Shown here: positions 1 through 11,021 of the stretch, one piece after another
Layout of the letters: each line of letters begins with the position of its first letter
Position numbering within the stretch: position 1 is the first letter of the stretch
Source of the DNA: Bettongia penicillata ogilbyi
Taxonomy: Eukaryota; Chordata; Mammalia; Diprotodontia; Potoroidae
Direction of reading: 5' to 3'
NCBI GenBank assembly: GCA_023548195.1
Contig: JAJHZJ010000008.1
Coordinates: forward strand, 3,310,215 to 3,374,214
DNA length: 64,000 nt
Program-made: the position numbers and the translations under genes
The notes under the pieces: model-generated
Seen by the model: only the letters and a program-made list of their open reading frames with translations
Database searches by the model: none
What the model was told of the DNA's origin: nothing

Positions 1-740
1 ATTCCAAATAATAAGCTTCTAGACAGGATTTTAGTTAATTCTGTGTTAGATACAGAAAATGCTAACATATTTCTATGTAAAAATAGAGGAAGTAAAAGCA
101 GGCTTTTATTAGATACTTACATCTGCATGTGTGCTCTACATGCTGTAAATCAAATCTAGGAAATAAAGTATTTGCTCTTTCTGGAGCTTGTAGAATTAGA
201 AATACGCAAATTGACACAAAGGCCATTCAGACAGCTAAATAAATGTTGAACAAATAAATACATAAAGAATTTCTATATATACAAAAGAGCAAGTAAGGTA
301 CAGTGACAGGAGTTATGAGAGTTTTTAGGGTTAGCCTTTCCCTCCCACCCCACTCCCACTCCCAGCCCCCATTTAACCAGGTAGAATTCAACAGTTTTCA
401 GAAATTGCTTGATTTAAGAGAGAGAGGTTATCCACCCAGGTCTTACATAAGCCAATCTATAGTTGTCTTGCTTCTTCAGGGGCCTATTTTCTAGAATTGA
501 AGAGTTGATAGTCTAAGTAAGAGTCTATCTATCTAAGGTAATAGACTGACCCTGAGTAGAGTCTCTCTTTTTTTCAATAGGGTCTTTCTGTTAATACTTT
601 TTATTGACTTCTTAATTCCTTAAAACAAATTTATTATGGGAATCTAACTGGAAAATTGTCTGGTGAAGCAAATCACCGTTGACTAATAAGCATAAATTGT
701 AACTATTTTAAATTCTGTCAATTCAGTATTAAACAATTCC
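1..740. other. Intergenic, nothing recognised
   Basis: AT-rich sequence with no coding signature. The short open frame near 303-494 is proline/serine-rich low-complexity translation and has no recognisable homology. A C-rich patch near 340-370 is the only compositional oddity. Confidence 0.5.
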
Positions 741-744
741 TTAC

Positions 745-935
745 AAATTCACAGAATTTGAATGTTAGATCATAACAGTAATCTAGTGCAACCCATCCTC
801 AGAAGGAATCATTACTATAAATTCCCTACAAGTGGTCATCCAGTCTGCTTGAAGACTGACAATGAGGGGGAAAACCACATTTTCACATGGTCCCTTCCAT
901 TCTTAGCATCCCCAAATGCATTAAAGGCTATTCGC
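745..935 (+). repeat. Old CR1/L3-type LINE 3' fragment
   Basis: The text resembles the 3' part of the CR1/L3 LINEs common in non-placental mammals: a 'gaatgttagatcat' start, a 'ctagtgcaaccc' block, then 'gtggtcatccagtctgcttgaagac' style wording around 831-860. It is diverged and truncated. A neighbouring part of the same family appears at 15820-16030. The assignment rests on remembered consensus style. Confidence 0.45.
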
Positions 936-3190
936 TACAGACCCTGGACAAGCATCCTCTAGGGTTGGACATCATCCTATATCTAGATTCTTGATGCCTG
1001 GAGGTGTGGTGAGACCCACTGATAAAAAATAATTCTATAAATCAAAACTTGTTTCACTTAAATCCTGTCTGCAGTCCTTTTCCTAAACTTTGTATCATTC
1101 CTAAATATATAAATATAAACAATAATATTTATATTATTATATATAATATATAATTATACATATTATTATATATAATAAAAAGTAAATACATTCCATAGAA
1201 ACCACAGTAGTATTCCAAGTACCACAAAATATACTGAGGTCAAAATGTTATTGCTTTTTGTCAAGGGAGTCATTACAAGCATACAGGCAAACATGGTTTT
1301 TAAAATAACTTATAAAGTTCAACGCAAAACAAGGATGGCGTGGGTTTCGGAGTGTAAGAATAGGAATTACTTTAAAGCTTACCCAGAAGATGAATCACCA
1401 CTGTGGCTTTTAAACTATAGTGGCTAAAGAAATTTGATGCCAATTAGCCACCGAGGCACGCTGCTCCACCCTATTTCCCAAAGTGCTTATGTATCAGGGT
1501 GATTGACAGGTAATAAAGAAAGCCATGGGAGAGAGGGAACTGTCAAAGCAATATATACAAAGGTTGAGGCGTGGGGCAGGAAGGAATCAGGTGGATGGAA
1601 AGGGTTTACATCAATAGATGCCTTCCCCTTCCATCAAGACAGTAGTCTATAAGGACCAAGAGCAAACACCCAACCACTGGCAGCACAATTTTACTCTGCT
1701 TAACTAAGGTAAGTTATTGTTAAAGGGCCATCATTGGGCTTAATTACTAGGATAATCCGGGGACTGTGAGCCAGGAAACTTGCTTACTTCGAGTACTGGC
1801 ATTTTTCCTCCCTAATTGTCTGCAAGTTTTATCTGTGTCTTTCCCAAAATGCAAGGGATTCCCTAGTGCAGGGATCAGAGTTTGCATCTCTCCGCGGGTA
1901 GCAGAAATGAAGTGCACAAACTGGTTCTATTTGTCAGATTCCAAGAGGCATCCACTGTGGATGAATTAGGGCAGCAAACTATGTCATTGAATGACTTCTT
2001 TGACCTCTGTAGTTCTGAGGTGCCCTCTATCTCTACTCCGTTAATACTACACTCAAGGAAGACTCAGGTTTTATCTCATTTTTAAAGACATCAGTACAAA
2101 TTAAGAGAACCCACACATAGTCATGTCAGAAAGTAATTTGCCTTTTCTAATATTCTTCTGAGTTGGATTTTAGTTAGTTACCTTTAGAAACCCACAGAGT
2201 CAGGCTTCTGGTGAGAGGACATCAGCTGGTGTCTACCTTTATCGAAGCAGTTTCAGATGGTGTCTGCTGTAAAGGCTGGTCCAGTCTGTGTGACTTCCAC
2301 TATGAGGATTCCTGGTGTCTCCCATCCTATTGACACACCCCTTTCCCTGACCCTGGCCTGTCCCCTGCTACCTGGGGCTGTTGGATGTCACTGTATCACA
2401 GAGATCCAATACTTTTCCTGGAGCCCACTTTGCACGAGTCCTGGACCTCTGGCTTCTACTTCTCCAACTCCCAATAAAGTGTAGCTGAATGGGACTAAGG
2501 AATACAATTGTTCTCTACCCTGCCACGCTCCCACCCTTCCTGGGAGGTTACCAGGTACTGCTTCGCCTGGAGGATTCCACATTCACCCCCTCATACATAC
2601 CCCCACCTCTGAGGCATCCACTAAGGGATTATCTGAAAGAGGTAACTGACTCCATCCCACCTAATTTACCTCCTCTAGGACTGCTTAGGGCTACTGCAGA
2701 ACAGGGGATCCCATTACTTTTCTGGATCCTGCCTTCCACCCCTCACCCCCAACCCCGCTGCTACCCCCCAGGGTGTTGTTCTTCAGAACTGTGCACTATG
2801 GGGCAAACAGTAAAACTGCAGAAAAAGGTAAACTTTAAGCAACTCCTTCCCCTCCCCCGCTTGCCTCCTGGAGAGTAACTAGCAGGACTTGCTACCCACC
2901 CTAGCGTTGGAATTCCTAGTTAGCGTTCTGCCACCCCCTTACTCACTTTGAACCTCTCATTCCATTTCTGTAAAAATTCGAGTGAAGGGGGAGGAAATCT
3001 TGTTACGTACAATCACAGGACTGTTTGGAGTGGGTAAAGCATATATTATGAAGACATACTCATGCCAGGAAATCCAGAAAATGGAAGGGAGAAGAGAGGT
3101 GGAGAGGAAATAGATGAAGAGCTTTGCTGAGACACATGATATATGGCAGTGATTTGGGGCTTCAGTGAGCTCTGTAACTGCTGTAGCTCT
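936..3190. other. Intergenic; AT-rich microsatellite and C-rich stretch
   Basis: No gene is recognised. 1106-1182 is an almost pure A/T low-complexity tract. 2257-2880 is C-rich with an AATAAA-like hexamer near 2474 and open frames of 75 and 129 codons that look like composition effects. A diverged LTR here is possible, but no paired LTR, primer site or protein domain was seen. Confidence 0.4.
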
Positions 3191-3194
3191 CTAC

Positions 3195-3655
3195 AGCAGC
3201 AAAGAACTGGAAACTAAGAGGGGATGCTCATCTTTGGGGAATGGCTAAATTATGGTATGTGAATCTAATAGAATATTATTATACTGTAAGCAATGACGAA
3301 ATGCACCATTTCAGAGATGTCTGTAAAGCTTAAGCGGCTTATAAAGCACTTTGTATACTATTATGCAGAAATGAGGAAGAAACAGAAAAAATGAAATGAA
3401 AACCAGAAAAACAATTTATGCTGTAACATTATAAAGAAAAATAACTTTGAAAGACTTGAGAACTCTGTTCAACGCAATGACCATGATTCCACAGGGCTGA
3501 TGGTAAAACATGCTATTTCCCGAGAGATGATGGACACAAGATAAATAAGATGTCAATGTGGAAATTTGTTTTGCTTGACTAGGCACAGTTAGAAGGGTTC
3601 CCCCAACAGGGAGTGCTGGATTAGCAATGGAGTTTTTAAAAATAAATTAAAATTA
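3195..3655 (+). repeat. L1 3' end fragment
   Basis: The sequence matches, with divergence, the 3' end seen repeatedly elsewhere in the window (29040-29646, 31140-31725, 32100-32678). Shared blocks include 'gaactggaaact', 'ggggaatggctaaat', 'gaatattattat' and 'tttgcttgacta'. It ends near an A-rich tail at 3640-3655. It is a 5'-truncated, old copy. Confidence 0.6.
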
Positions 3656-4950
3656 AGAGGGTCATTAAAGCATTTTAAAAGAATACGCAGGAGAAAATAG
3701 AAAAGGCAGAAGAAAACACAGACAAGCAAGACAGCAAAGCTATATGCTGAAATGCATTATAAATTTAAAAAGCATATTGTACATAATAGAGATCTGAAGT
3801 GTCATGCAAAATACTGCTTATTTTGTATATGGAAATGCTAATTTTATTTGGTATTAAGAATTAATATGATTATTAATTCTCTGAGGTGACTGCCAGCTCT
3901 AAACGTATGATTCATTATTTAAAGGGACTAATAATAACTCCTTGACCTGCCTTAATGCTAATTTCAACCTTCAAATGAACCAAACAAGAGATTTTATAGG
4001 AATTGGATTCTCACTGACAGGAAAGAACTGGATGTCTGAGGTGGAAACGATGGGAACCTTGATGGGAAATTACCATTCTCTAGTTTGTGGTAGAAGAGAG
4101 GAAAGCACAGCCTGTAAAGCATCCTAGATTTTAGTACTGTACTGAGCAAGTACAGTAAAGAGCAGTGCAAGTAGCTGTGTGTATGTGTGTGTGGTGGTGA
4201 GGGGGTATTTTTATCTGATAGTGCTCAGGAAGCAACATTCTCTTCATTTGCCAAGAATTTTGTAAGCCATTTTCATTTTTTTCTTCCTTGTAAATATTAA
4301 GAGGGTTAGAAGAACAAAGCAAATTTTTTACTTTCTGAAAAAAAAGGAATCAAAAGATTTGGATTAAAGGAATACAGGATTTCATAGACTAAATTTTTAC
4401 CGAAGAAACTGGCCCAGAAAGAATGGGAAACTCTCAACTATGAAATACTTTAGATACAAAGATGAGCAATTCTGATGGAGAAAAATGACAACTGTCTGAA
4501 TAGACTGATGTGGGTGTTCAAAGAACTCACTAACAGATTTTGCGTACAGGTACATATATACACACACACATATGTATAGTAAGTACAGGATGAATATATA
4601 AGTATGGCATGGGGCTGTTAGAATATTATCAGTTATACTAAAACTCAGTGAACTGAGGCTGATGAGAAAAATGAAAGATAACACTATTTTAAAAAAGCTT
4701 TATTGAGGAAAATGGAAGCATCAATGAAAGAATACTATTGTCTGTAGGCAACACCATAGCTGCCATGGCCACGCTTTCGAACAGTTGTACCCCATGCAAG
4801 CAATGTCCCCTCTTCACCTATGCCTCTTGGAGTCCATTCAAGGTTCAGTTCCTCTGTCTCCAACTACAGGACTTGCCCGACTTCCCTAGTTCTTAGGGTT
4901 CCCCTCAAATTACTTTATATGTTTATCTGTATACATAGTCCTCCCCCAGT
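3656..4950. other. Intergenic, nothing recognised
   Basis: AT-rich sequence with a short TG run (4178-4192) and a short CA run (4560-4570). Open frames here are short and have no recognisable domain. Confidence 0.45.
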
Positions 4951-4954
4951 AGAA

Positions 4955-5060
4955 GAGCTTGAGAGCAGACTGTATTTATCTTTGCATCCCTATCACCTTG
5001 CATGGTGCCTGACACACAGTAGGTGCTTAATATATAAGCTTGTTAAATTTAAATGAATTA
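4955..5060 (+). repeat. L2 LINE 3' end
   Basis: The string 'cacacagtaggtgcttaata' at 5012-5031, preceded by a 'gcatccctatcacc' block, is the hallmark of the 3' end of mammalian L2 LINEs. It is short, old and plus-oriented. Confidence 0.75.
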
Positions 5061-5640
5061 AAACAGAACCACTTTCTATTTATTAGTACAGCATGCTGAA
5101 GCCAGCCAAAACCAGCTATTACTAAATTTTCAGGGCAAGCATTTACAACTCACAAAATGATCAACGCTACAAATTAAGACTTGATTGTGTTGTTGATTGC
5201 CTAGATTTAAGGATGAAGAAAATGATAATAAGGCAGATAAAACTGAAGTGTGTTGTAGATATATTTACCAAAACACCACTGGGTGAATAGGATAACTGAA
5301 AACAGATTACACAAAACTGCTTAATTTTCATTTTACTTCTTTCTCTACCAAGAAGAGACTTTGGACTATAACAAGCAGAAGAAAATTGGGTAATAGGGAA
5401 CTGATTGACTCAGCAGATAAGAGAACCTAATTGTCATTGATGAATTCTAGTTACCAGCCCAAATGAATCGTATTATATCCTCACATACTGAGAGTGCTAG
5501 TAGATATGACTACTGAGCTACTGTCAGTCAGATCTGAAAGACAATGCACAACAGGAAGACCAGTGACCTTCCTGGGAAAATTTTCAAATGTATGACTAGA
5601 GGGACTCAGCAAACATTTGGAAAACGAAGCAGTGACCACA
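5061..5640. other. Intergenic, nothing recognised
   Basis: AT-rich single-copy-looking sequence between L2 and CR1 fragments. I see no coding, RNA or repeat signature. Confidence 0.4.
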
Positions 5641-6250
5641 ATGAGCTAGCTAGTGTGAAAGAAGTGCAAAAGAAGTTCATGCCAGACTAATTTTATTATC
5701 TTTGACATTGCAGCTATACTGGTAGATCAGCAGGATGCTACAGGCATCGTTTACCTACATTTTGGAAAGGTATCTGACAAAGTCTCTCAAGAAATTCTTG
5801 TAGAAAAGATGGATGTGTGTACTAGATAATACAAAGAGATTCAGAACTGGCTGAACCACCATACTCAAAGAGTAGTCATCAATGATTTACTTTAGGAGGC
5901 CAGAGAAGTACCCAAGGCCTTGTGCTACTTAACATTTTTGTAAGTGACTTTGACACAAAATTGAGAGGAATTCCTCCCAATAATGGATTATGGTCAGGAT
6001 CCAGAAAGATCTTGACAAGCTAAAACATCAGGGTGAATCTAAATTGAAATTTAATAGTGATAAATCTTGACACTTGGACTAAAAAAACAGATTTCACAAG
6101 TAACAAAAAGCATAGACAGCAAGCTTATCTGAAAAAGCATGTAGAGTTTGTTCATGGCCTAAATCTCACTATTAGTCTGAAACATGCTATAGCAGCTGAA
6201 AAAGCTGATGAAGTTTTGGGCTCTATTGAAAGTCACAGGAATAAAGAGTG
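5640..6250 (+). pseudogene. CR1/L3-like reverse transcriptase fragment, decayed
   Basis: Conceptual translation across changing frames recalls the CR1/L3 reverse transcriptase. A 'vyLhFgKVSDKVSQEILV' stretch (about 5745-5805) is followed by 'IQNWLNHHTQRVVIND' (about 5839-5886), then a 'PKALCYLTFL' stretch where the family has its Pro-Gly/Leu-rich block. Stops and frameshifts break the frame, and the YADD catalytic block was not found. Downstream, 6057-6251 stays open for 64 codons and ends in an 'AEKADEVLGSIES' stretch similar to the CR1 region after the RT. It is a dead fossil. Confidence 0.55.
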
Positions 6251-6354
6251 AATAGCTCCCCACTCCTTGATTTGATAAGAGACCACATCAGGAGTGTTTT
6301 GGAAACTTGAGTGGATAGTAGCAACTATACTGGTAGCTGGATTTTGGGGTTGAA

Positions 6355-6550
6355 GGGTTTAAGAGACAAGCTGAATTTGAAGTGACAATTAAGGCATCCA
6401 GTTGAAGACACTGGTGATTGAAACTCATAAGACTGGGGCTGGATCCAGGAGTCATGGGCATAAACGCTTGAAAAACACGAGAGCTGGTGAGATCAATGAA
6501 AGAGATGTAATGAGAGAATGGTTATAAGTACTTTCAGAAAGCAGTGCCTA
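6355..6550 (+). repeat. L2-like LINE fragment
   Basis: The wording around 6395-6530 ('catccagttgaagacactgg', 'ggggctggatccaggagtca', 'gagctggtgagatcaatgaa') resembles a strongly diverged L2-family internal or 3' region that is abundant in marsupials and monotremes. No open frame remains. Confidence 0.45.
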
Positions 6551-7049
6551 GGCCCACTACATTTCAAAATAAGCAGGCTAAAATTTTGGGAGATTTCATC
6601 ACTTCTACTCAGCTCCTGAACACACCACTCAAGTACAATTTTTCGCTAGTTATTCATCCCTTTGTAGCACCCATATTCACTTAAATTGTTTTGACTGAAT
6701 AAACTACAGTTTAACCAAGTTTATACTTAACCAAACTGGTCGGTCAACAAGCATTTATTGGAAATTGCTGTTTCCCTTCCAGCCAGTACAAGCATGAGGC
6801 TAACTGAAATGCTTGTCAACAAGGTCCCACATGTCCACACATGGGGATCTTCTTCCTGACACCTGTTCCATCTTAGCTGTCAGCATTAGCTGTGGTGCAG
6901 AGGCACCCTCCCGAGAAACAAAGCTTTCCGGAGGAAGTGGAGTTTGCCACTTGAGAAGCTCAATAGAATTTTCTCAAAAGTGCAACAGGCAGGAAACGTC
7001 ATCGAAAATCCTCCGAGAACCTCAATACGGTCCAGAGTTCTTTTCCAAT
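6551..7049. other. Gene-proximal non-coding sequence
   Basis: Non-repetitive-looking DNA leading into the CpG island. GC content rises after about 6890. No exon signature is convincing. Confidence 0.4.
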
Positions 7050-8990
7050 CCTCTCGCTCCATAAAACGCGTCTCCCCCAGCCCCGCGCTGCCAGCTCTGT
7101 GGGGCCCAGCTCCTCAGGGCCTTCCCCAGGGCCGTGGCCAGCCGCGTATCCATTCCGGTTGTGTCGGGCTTCGGCGGCGTGGACTAACGTCAGGACCGCC
7201 CGGCGGTCCGTCACCACGCCATCTTTTATTAACCGCACCGACAGCTCACACAGACCCCGGGGAGGGGCGCGGCGCTGGGCGTTCTTCCGTCCCTTAGCGC
7301 CGCGGCGGACAGGCTCCGGACCCAGGCCCGAGCGCCACGGGCACCGCCCCTCCCAGCAAAGGCCGCCGAGTGGGAGGGGAGGGGGTCGGCCTCCTCTGGG
7401 GTCCGCGCTCTGGGAGGCGGCGGGGGAAGAGGCGGCTCCTACTACGTGCTGCGGGCTGGGTGAAAGGCTTCTGCTTCTAATGAACCCCCGGCGGGGCGGG
7501 CTCCGGGCTCCGGGGGGCGGCGGACCGCGCACGGAGGCTGCCCCGCTTCCGCAGCTCCCTAGAAGCCTCCCCAACCCGGCAGGGGGCGCCCAGCTCGGGA
7601 AGCGGAGCAGGGCCGCCCCCGCTCCATCCGGGTCTCTTTCCTCGGCGGCCCGTGACGACAGGGGGGCGGGCTGGTCAGCCGGCGGCCGGGGCGGGACGGG
7701 GTTGCGGGCGGCGGCGGCGGCAGCAGGATCCGGAGATCCGCCCCTTGACGACAGCGGTGACGGCCGAGGCGACGCCGCGTTCCCCCGGTCGCGTTGGGCC
7801 GGGGCTTCTGAGGAATCACCCTCACCCCCAGCACCCTGGCCGCCGTGGTCGACGCCCGCACTTCCCCTTCCGAGTTATTCGCCGCCACCCTCCGAGACGC
7901 AGAGTCGCCGAACTACCCCGCCCACACCAGCCGCCGGAGCTGTCGCAGTGGGGGAGGAACGGATCAGGGAAACAGGCGGCCGGGAGCGGAACGCCTCTCT
8001 CTGCGCCGGCGCGTCACAAAAGCGGGAGGTGGTGGGGACCTACGCTCCCATTGGTCTGTCTGACGGCTTTCTGGACGCTCCGAGGGGCGGGTTCAGCGTC
8101 CTAATCCGCCCGCCACGGGCTGGCTGTCCCTTAAGCCCCGCCCTCCCCCTCTGCCTCGGCCAACCCGAGTCGAGGACCGCGGCCGAGCCGCCCGCAAGGG
8201 CGGGGGCTCGCGCCGGAAGGAAGCGACGACGCGCGAGTCCCGGAGAGGTTATAAAAGGAGAGGGGGTGCCTGGCGGCGGGCGGAAGTGGGCGTTTCGGCG
8301 CTGCGGCTCGGCTTTCGTTTGTCGGACGTCCTCTGGGTTGCGGGAGCTACCGGAGTCCTCCGTGACAGGGCCTCCTTCGTCCGGTCCCTTGTCCCCGGCC
8401 GGCCCTGGCGACGGACGACACGAGCGGGTCGAGCATGGCGCGGGCGGCCATCTCCGAAGTGTCCGAGTACTTAAGCCAAAACCCACGGGTGGCCGCCTGG
8501 GTGGAGACCCTGCGCAGCGACGGCGAGACGGACAAGCACTGGCGCCACCGACGCGAGTTTCTGCTTCGCAATGCCGGAGACCTGGCCCCCACCGCCACCA
8601 CCGAAGCCGCCTCGGTGGAGTGCGGGGACCGCCGTCGGCAGCTGCAGCAGCTCGTCTCCTCCTCCATGGCCTGGGCCAACCATATCTTCTTGGGGTGCCG
8701 GTGAGTGATCCGGGCCGCGGCAGGGCCCGAGGCCTGGCGGGGGGCGGCCAGCGAGGGAGCGGAGCCCGGAGCCGGCCGGGCCGCAGGCCCCGCGCCCCTC
8801 CCGGCCCTCCTCCCTCGGGTCTGTGGCGCGGACGTCATCCGTGTTCGCAGGCGGTCAGCTGGATGAATGGCCCGCAGGCCCCGCGGGGGGAGGAGAGAAG
8901 GCGGAGCCCATCCCTCCCCGAGCACGTTCATTCCTGGGCTGCTTCGGAGGCGGAATCCTCGCGGTGCCTCGGGGCCGATGGGAAGCCTTG
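7050..8990. promoter_or_regulatory. CDKN2AIP: CpG island covering the CDKN2AIP promoter and exon 1
   Basis: About 1.9 kb of very GC-rich, CpG-dense DNA sits in an AT-rich landscape, which is the signature of a constitutively unmethylated promoter. It extends about 1.2 kb upstream of the likely start site and includes exon 1 and the start of intron 1. GC boxes are visible at 8084-8091 (GGGGCGGG) and 8136-8143 (CCCCGCCC). A reversed CCAAT box (ATTGG) lies at 8050-8054. Long open frames on both strands here follow from the lack of A/T-rich stop codons and are not taken as genes. Confidence 0.85.
8249..8257 (+). promoter_or_regulatory. CDKN2AIP: TATA-like box of CDKN2AIP
   Basis: TTATAAAAG lies 178-186 bases before the initiation codon inside the CpG island. 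This predicts a start site near 8280-8290 and a 5'UTR of about 150 bases. A TATA-like element combined with a CpG island is possible but not the usual arrangement. No transcript data were available to confirm the start site. Confidence 0.55.
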
Positions 8991-11021
8991 CTTATGATAC
9001 GTGATGTGGAGAAGAGTCAACTTGTTTTTCTTTTTTTAGGTATCCACCCAAAGTTATGGATAAAATACTTAGTATGGCTGAAGGCATCAAAGTGACAGAT
9101 GCTCCAATCCATACCACAAGAGATGAACTGGTTGCAAAGGTGAAGAAAAGAGGGATATCGAGTAGCAATGGTTAGCAGATCATAGATGTGAACATATATA
9201 GGAGCATAGAACATAAGTTTATTTTAGTGCTGTGAACTCATGTTTCATATTAACTTGTATTTCTGACATAGCCAAACTGCTATTTAATGTGTTATTTTTT
9301 TAAGGACACTAGTCCCAAACTTTTTTCTACATATTCTTTGGTTCTTAATTTTAAATCCCTTTGACTGTTTTTAAACTGTCAAGTATATGTTTCATTTTAA
9401 GAAATTTGTATCATGATTACATAGTAATTTTGTCTTTGGCATTATACATACCAAGTTTTTTGCTTTTGTTTTACTAAGCATCTTTCTTGCATTGAATGTC
9501 TAGCTTGCTAGTAATCAAGTGGAATTAGTCAAATAACCTTTTTTCATTTTTTTTCTTTGTTTTTAATTTTTAGATGGGGTAGAAGAGCCATGCAAAAAGC
9601 GGGCAGTTGAAGGAAAGAGCGGTTCTGCTGGTGGTCAGGATGCTTCGAAGACTTCTGGAAAAACAGAGCAGGCATCACCAAAGCAGGAAGTCAAGGAGGG
9701 GCTAATGCCATCCACTAGATCTGTGGGAAGTGGAGAGAACATAAATAGGAGCTCTAGCAGCCCTCTGGAGAGGGGGAGTGTACCTTCCCAAGAGGTGACA
9801 GGACTCAAGTGTCAGAATACCACCAGTGAGCTGACAGCTGAGAACCCTGGGTCAAAGCAAAGCACCAGCACTTCTCAGGTTGCAGCAGCCGGCCCTGAAA
9901 AGGTTTCAGATGTAGAAACTTCAGACAAACATAGTACAACACTAATTTCATCTGTGGTAAGATCTAGTAGTCTTGGGACTGATTCCAAACAACAAAACGT
10001 GTCACCTAAAAAGAGTGCTTTGGAAAGTACTTCATCTTTGTCTTCTCAGAGCAGTTCAGAGACAGAAGTACCCCTGCTGATGTCTCAGAGCAGGTCAGAG
10101 ACAAGTGTACCATTGTTGGGTTCCCCAAGTAGCGAAGAAGTTGAGTTGCCACTGTTATCCTCCAAACCTGGTCCAGAATTATTGCCCCTATTAAGTTCCA
10201 AAACCACTTCCGAAGTAAGCACATCACAGTCAACTTCCAAAACTAGCTTGGAGTCAAGCATTTCATCATCTGTTTCTAAGAACAATTCCTCATCCAGCAT
10301 GCAAATGTTAACTCCGAAAAGTACCACCTCAGCAAGCACTTTACTGCTGACTTCTAAAAGCAGCTCCCAGGTAGCTGCATCTCTGTTGTCTTCCAAAAGC
10401 AGCTCCCAGCCAAGCTCCCAGGCGCTCTTAGCTCCCAAAAGCAGCTCTTTGGCTAGCGTGTCCCAGCTGGTTTCTAAGAGTAGCACGTCACAGTTACCTT
10501 CCAAAAGTGCTCCACAGTCAAGTGAGAGTTCTGTTAGGTTTTCTTGCAAATTAACCACTGAAGATGTAAAACAGAAGCAACCTTTTTTCAATAGATTGTA
10601 TAAAACGGTGGCTTGGAAGTTGGTGGCTGTTGGTGGCTTTAGTCCCAATGTGAATCATGGAGAACTCCTAAATGCATCTGTGGAGGCTCTGAAAGCAACA
10701 TTGGATGTTTCTTTTGTTCCACTAAAAGAACTGGCAGATTTGCCTCAAAATAAGAGTTCTCAAGAAAGTATAGTTTGTGAATTGAGGTGCAAGTCTGTTT
10801 ATTTGGGTACTGGCTGTGGAAAGAGTAAGGAGAATGCCAAAGCAGTAGCATCAAGAGAAGCTCTGAAGTTATTTCTCAAGAAAAAAGTGGTGGTAAAGAT
10901 ATGTAAAAGAAAATACAGGGGAAGCGAGATAGACGATTTGGTGCTTCTTGATGAAGAATCGAGACCTACAAACTTACCTCCAGCTTTAAAACATCCTCAG
11001 GAGCTGCCAGAGCGTGTTTAA
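8435..11021 (+). CDS. CDKN2AIP: CDKN2A-interacting protein (CARF), three coding exons
   Basis: The joined coding exons are 8435-8700, 9040-9170 and 9574-11021, giving 614 residues. The family is known as a nucleoplasmic partner of ARF that modulates p53/MDM2 signalling and binds the exoribonuclease XRN2. Residues about 20-127 form the XRN2-binding (XTBD) region, with SEVSEYLSQNPRVAAWVE and KHWRHRREFLLRNAGDL near the start and YPPKVMDKILSMAEGIKV at the exon 1/2 join. Residues about 135-480 are a low-complexity Ser/Thr-rich linker with degenerate 'LLSSKSSS' repeats and basic KK clusters. Residues about 494-569 form a dsRNA-binding-like domain (QKQPFFNRLYKTVAWKLVAV, then GCGKSKENAKAVASREALK). 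The ATG at 8435 is chosen because the conserved SEVSEYL follows at once. Human protein is about 580 residues, so the linker is slightly longer here. Splice sites are canonical GT/AG and the phases join cleanly. It is intact. Confidence 0.96.
8701..9039 (+). other. CDKN2AIP: CDKN2AIP intron 1
   Basis: The donor is GTGAGT at 8701. The acceptor follows a pyrimidine tract and ends in AG at 9038-9039. The intron interrupts the Arg codon before the conserved YPPKVMDK. Its first half is still CpG-island sequence. Confidence 0.92.
9171..9573 (+). other. CDKN2AIP: CDKN2AIP intron 2
   Basis: The donor GTTAGC at 9171 is weak compared with GTRAGT. The acceptor AG at 9572-9573 follows a long T-rich tract. 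The join makes an Asp codon within SSN-D-GVEEP. The body is AT-rich with no embedded repeat recognised. Confidence 0.9.

Noticed and set aside
2257..2878. 75- and 129-codon open frames in a C-rich stretch
   Set aside because: Pro-rich translation without homology; no start context or splice signals.
6999..8931. Minus-strand open frames of 109-194 codons over the CpG island
   Set aside because: Same composition effect; no domain or splice context.
7099..8997. 632-codon plus-strand open frame over the CpG island
   Set aside because: It is out of frame with CDKN2AIP, overlaps its promoter, exon 1 and intron 1, and is Pro/Gly/Arg/Ala-rich low complexity. GC-rich DNA lacks stop codons, which explains the length.
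10085..10648. 187-codon minus-strand open frame antisense to CDKN2AIP exon 3
   Set aside because: It is a mirror of the Ser-rich repeat region; no independent signature.
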